Below, piece after piece: positions 32,521 through 32,636 of a stretch of 32,636 nucleotides of DNA. This DNA is from Methanocorpusculum sp. MCE (GTDB taxonomy: Archaea > Halobacteriota > Methanomicrobia > Methanomicrobiales > Methanocorpusculaceae). Below the pieces are notes generated by a model. That model saw only the letters and a list, made by a program, of their open reading frames with translations, did no database searches and had not been told where the DNA came from. Position 1 is the stretch's first letter. Every line of letters begins with the position of its first letter. The translations under genes were made by a program, and so were the position numbers. The DNA is taken from NCBI GenBank assembly GCA_003315675.1, contig NIZU01000055.1:1-32636 (forward strand). The letters run 5' to 3'.

Positions 32521-32636
32521 ATGGATGTAGCCAATCTCCTATACATGACATCCCAGGAAAACATGGAAAAACGCCTCGAAGAACTCGAACGCGACTATGC
32601 CGACCTCATGGAACGGGTCCGCGACCTCGAACTCCA
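32521..32636 (+). CDS. Coiled-coil protein N-terminus, possibly proteasome-activating nucleotidase (partial)
   Basis: The frame is open from ATG 32521 to the window end. The first 17 bases are shared with the IS remnant at 7761, so they belong to the IS tail or to a duplicated gene start. A second in-frame ATG at 32545 is probably the native start. It then reads charged heptads (EKRLEELERDYADLMERVRD), fitting the N-terminal coiled coil of PAN, the archaeal proteasome ATPase; no ATPase motif is inside the window. GGTGAG before the first ATG could act as a ribosome site supplied by the IS. Confidence 0.4.
   Translation, partial: MDVANLLYMTSQENMEKRLEELERDYADLMERVRDLEL

Larger units (their letters stand above)
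31402..32537 (+). mobile_element. IS5-like insertion sequence, nearly full copy
   Basis: The left boundary is GAGAATTTCTAACAACC (31402-31418), where the copy at 1-148 also ends. The right boundary near 32537 is set by where similarity to 7580-7778 stops. The right end does not show the reverse complement of the left end, so the terminal inverted repeats are unclear: the copy may be truncated or the family may have weak repeats. It separates the DUF35 gene from the next gene. Confidence 0.75.

Overview
The window is archaeal, most likely a methanogen of the order Methanomicrobiales. Methanocorpusculum or a close relative is my guess from gene content and style; no search was run. Archaeal markers are the family D DNA polymerase large subunit, the Nop5/fibrillarin pair, CTP-dependent riboflavin kinase, the archaeal HMG-CoA synthase/thiolase/DUF35 cluster, a two-subunit indolepyruvate:ferredoxin oxidoreductase, TATA-type promoters and T-tract terminators.

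Layout. 1-170: 5' end of an IS5-like element pointing out of the window. 239-1744: nfeD plus a stomatin-like SPFH gene. 1865-7532: a tightly packed same-strand run of DUF432 protein, MscS channel, HEAT-repeat protein and polD large subunit. 7580-7778: remnant of the 3' end of the same IS. 7842-9369: AEC-type transporter divergent from an unrecognised protein. 9498-9571: tRNA-Ile(GAU). 9679-12041: iorA-iorB. 12204-12929: alpha/beta hydrolase. 13153-14855: a broken Cache-domain lipoprotein gene. 14964-15101: a possible very small Cys-containing gene. 15211-18247: argC-argJ-argB with 4-nt overlaps. 18283-19212: ADP-ribosylglycohydrolase-like gene. 19419-20851: nop5-flpA, preceded by small hairpin repeats. 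21224-22195: TerC/DUF475 membrane protein, divergent from a UPF0305 (DUF2115) gene at 22296-22895. 22954-24225: CPA2 antiporter. 24222-26114: YgiQ-like radical SAM protein, convergent with the antiporter and sharing stop-codon bases. 26539-27232: DUF2178 membrane protein with an overlapping Cro-type HTH. 27305-27973: ribK. 28085-31398: regulator, HMG-CoA synthase, thiolase and DUF35 protein. 31402-32537: a nearly full IS copy whose transposase reading frame is split. 32521-end: start of a coiled-coil protein, perhaps the proteasome-activating nucleotidase.

How genes work together. IorA and IorB form one ferredoxin-reducing enzyme for aromatic amino acid metabolism. ArgB, ArgJ and ArgC cover the acetylated steps of ornithine synthesis. 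Nop5 and fibrillarin are core box C/D RNP proteins for rRNA 2'-O-methylation. The last operon makes HMG-CoA for archaeal lipids, with an HTH regulator as its first gene. NfeD and the SPFH protein are a known membrane pair.

Most notable signals: a lipoprotein-like gene whose lipobox cysteine codon is TGA, with a second lesion downstream; an IS transposase interrupted by about 53 bp made of two small hairpins, resembling a hairpin cluster near nop5; two look-alike hairpins upstream of the DUF2178/HTH pair; an 18-bp near-palindrome between ribK and the mevalonate regulator; and nearly identical inverted IS ends bracketing about 31 kb. I did not see a CRISPR array, a prophage or a recognisable defence island. 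No previously undescribed multi-gene system is convincingly supported.
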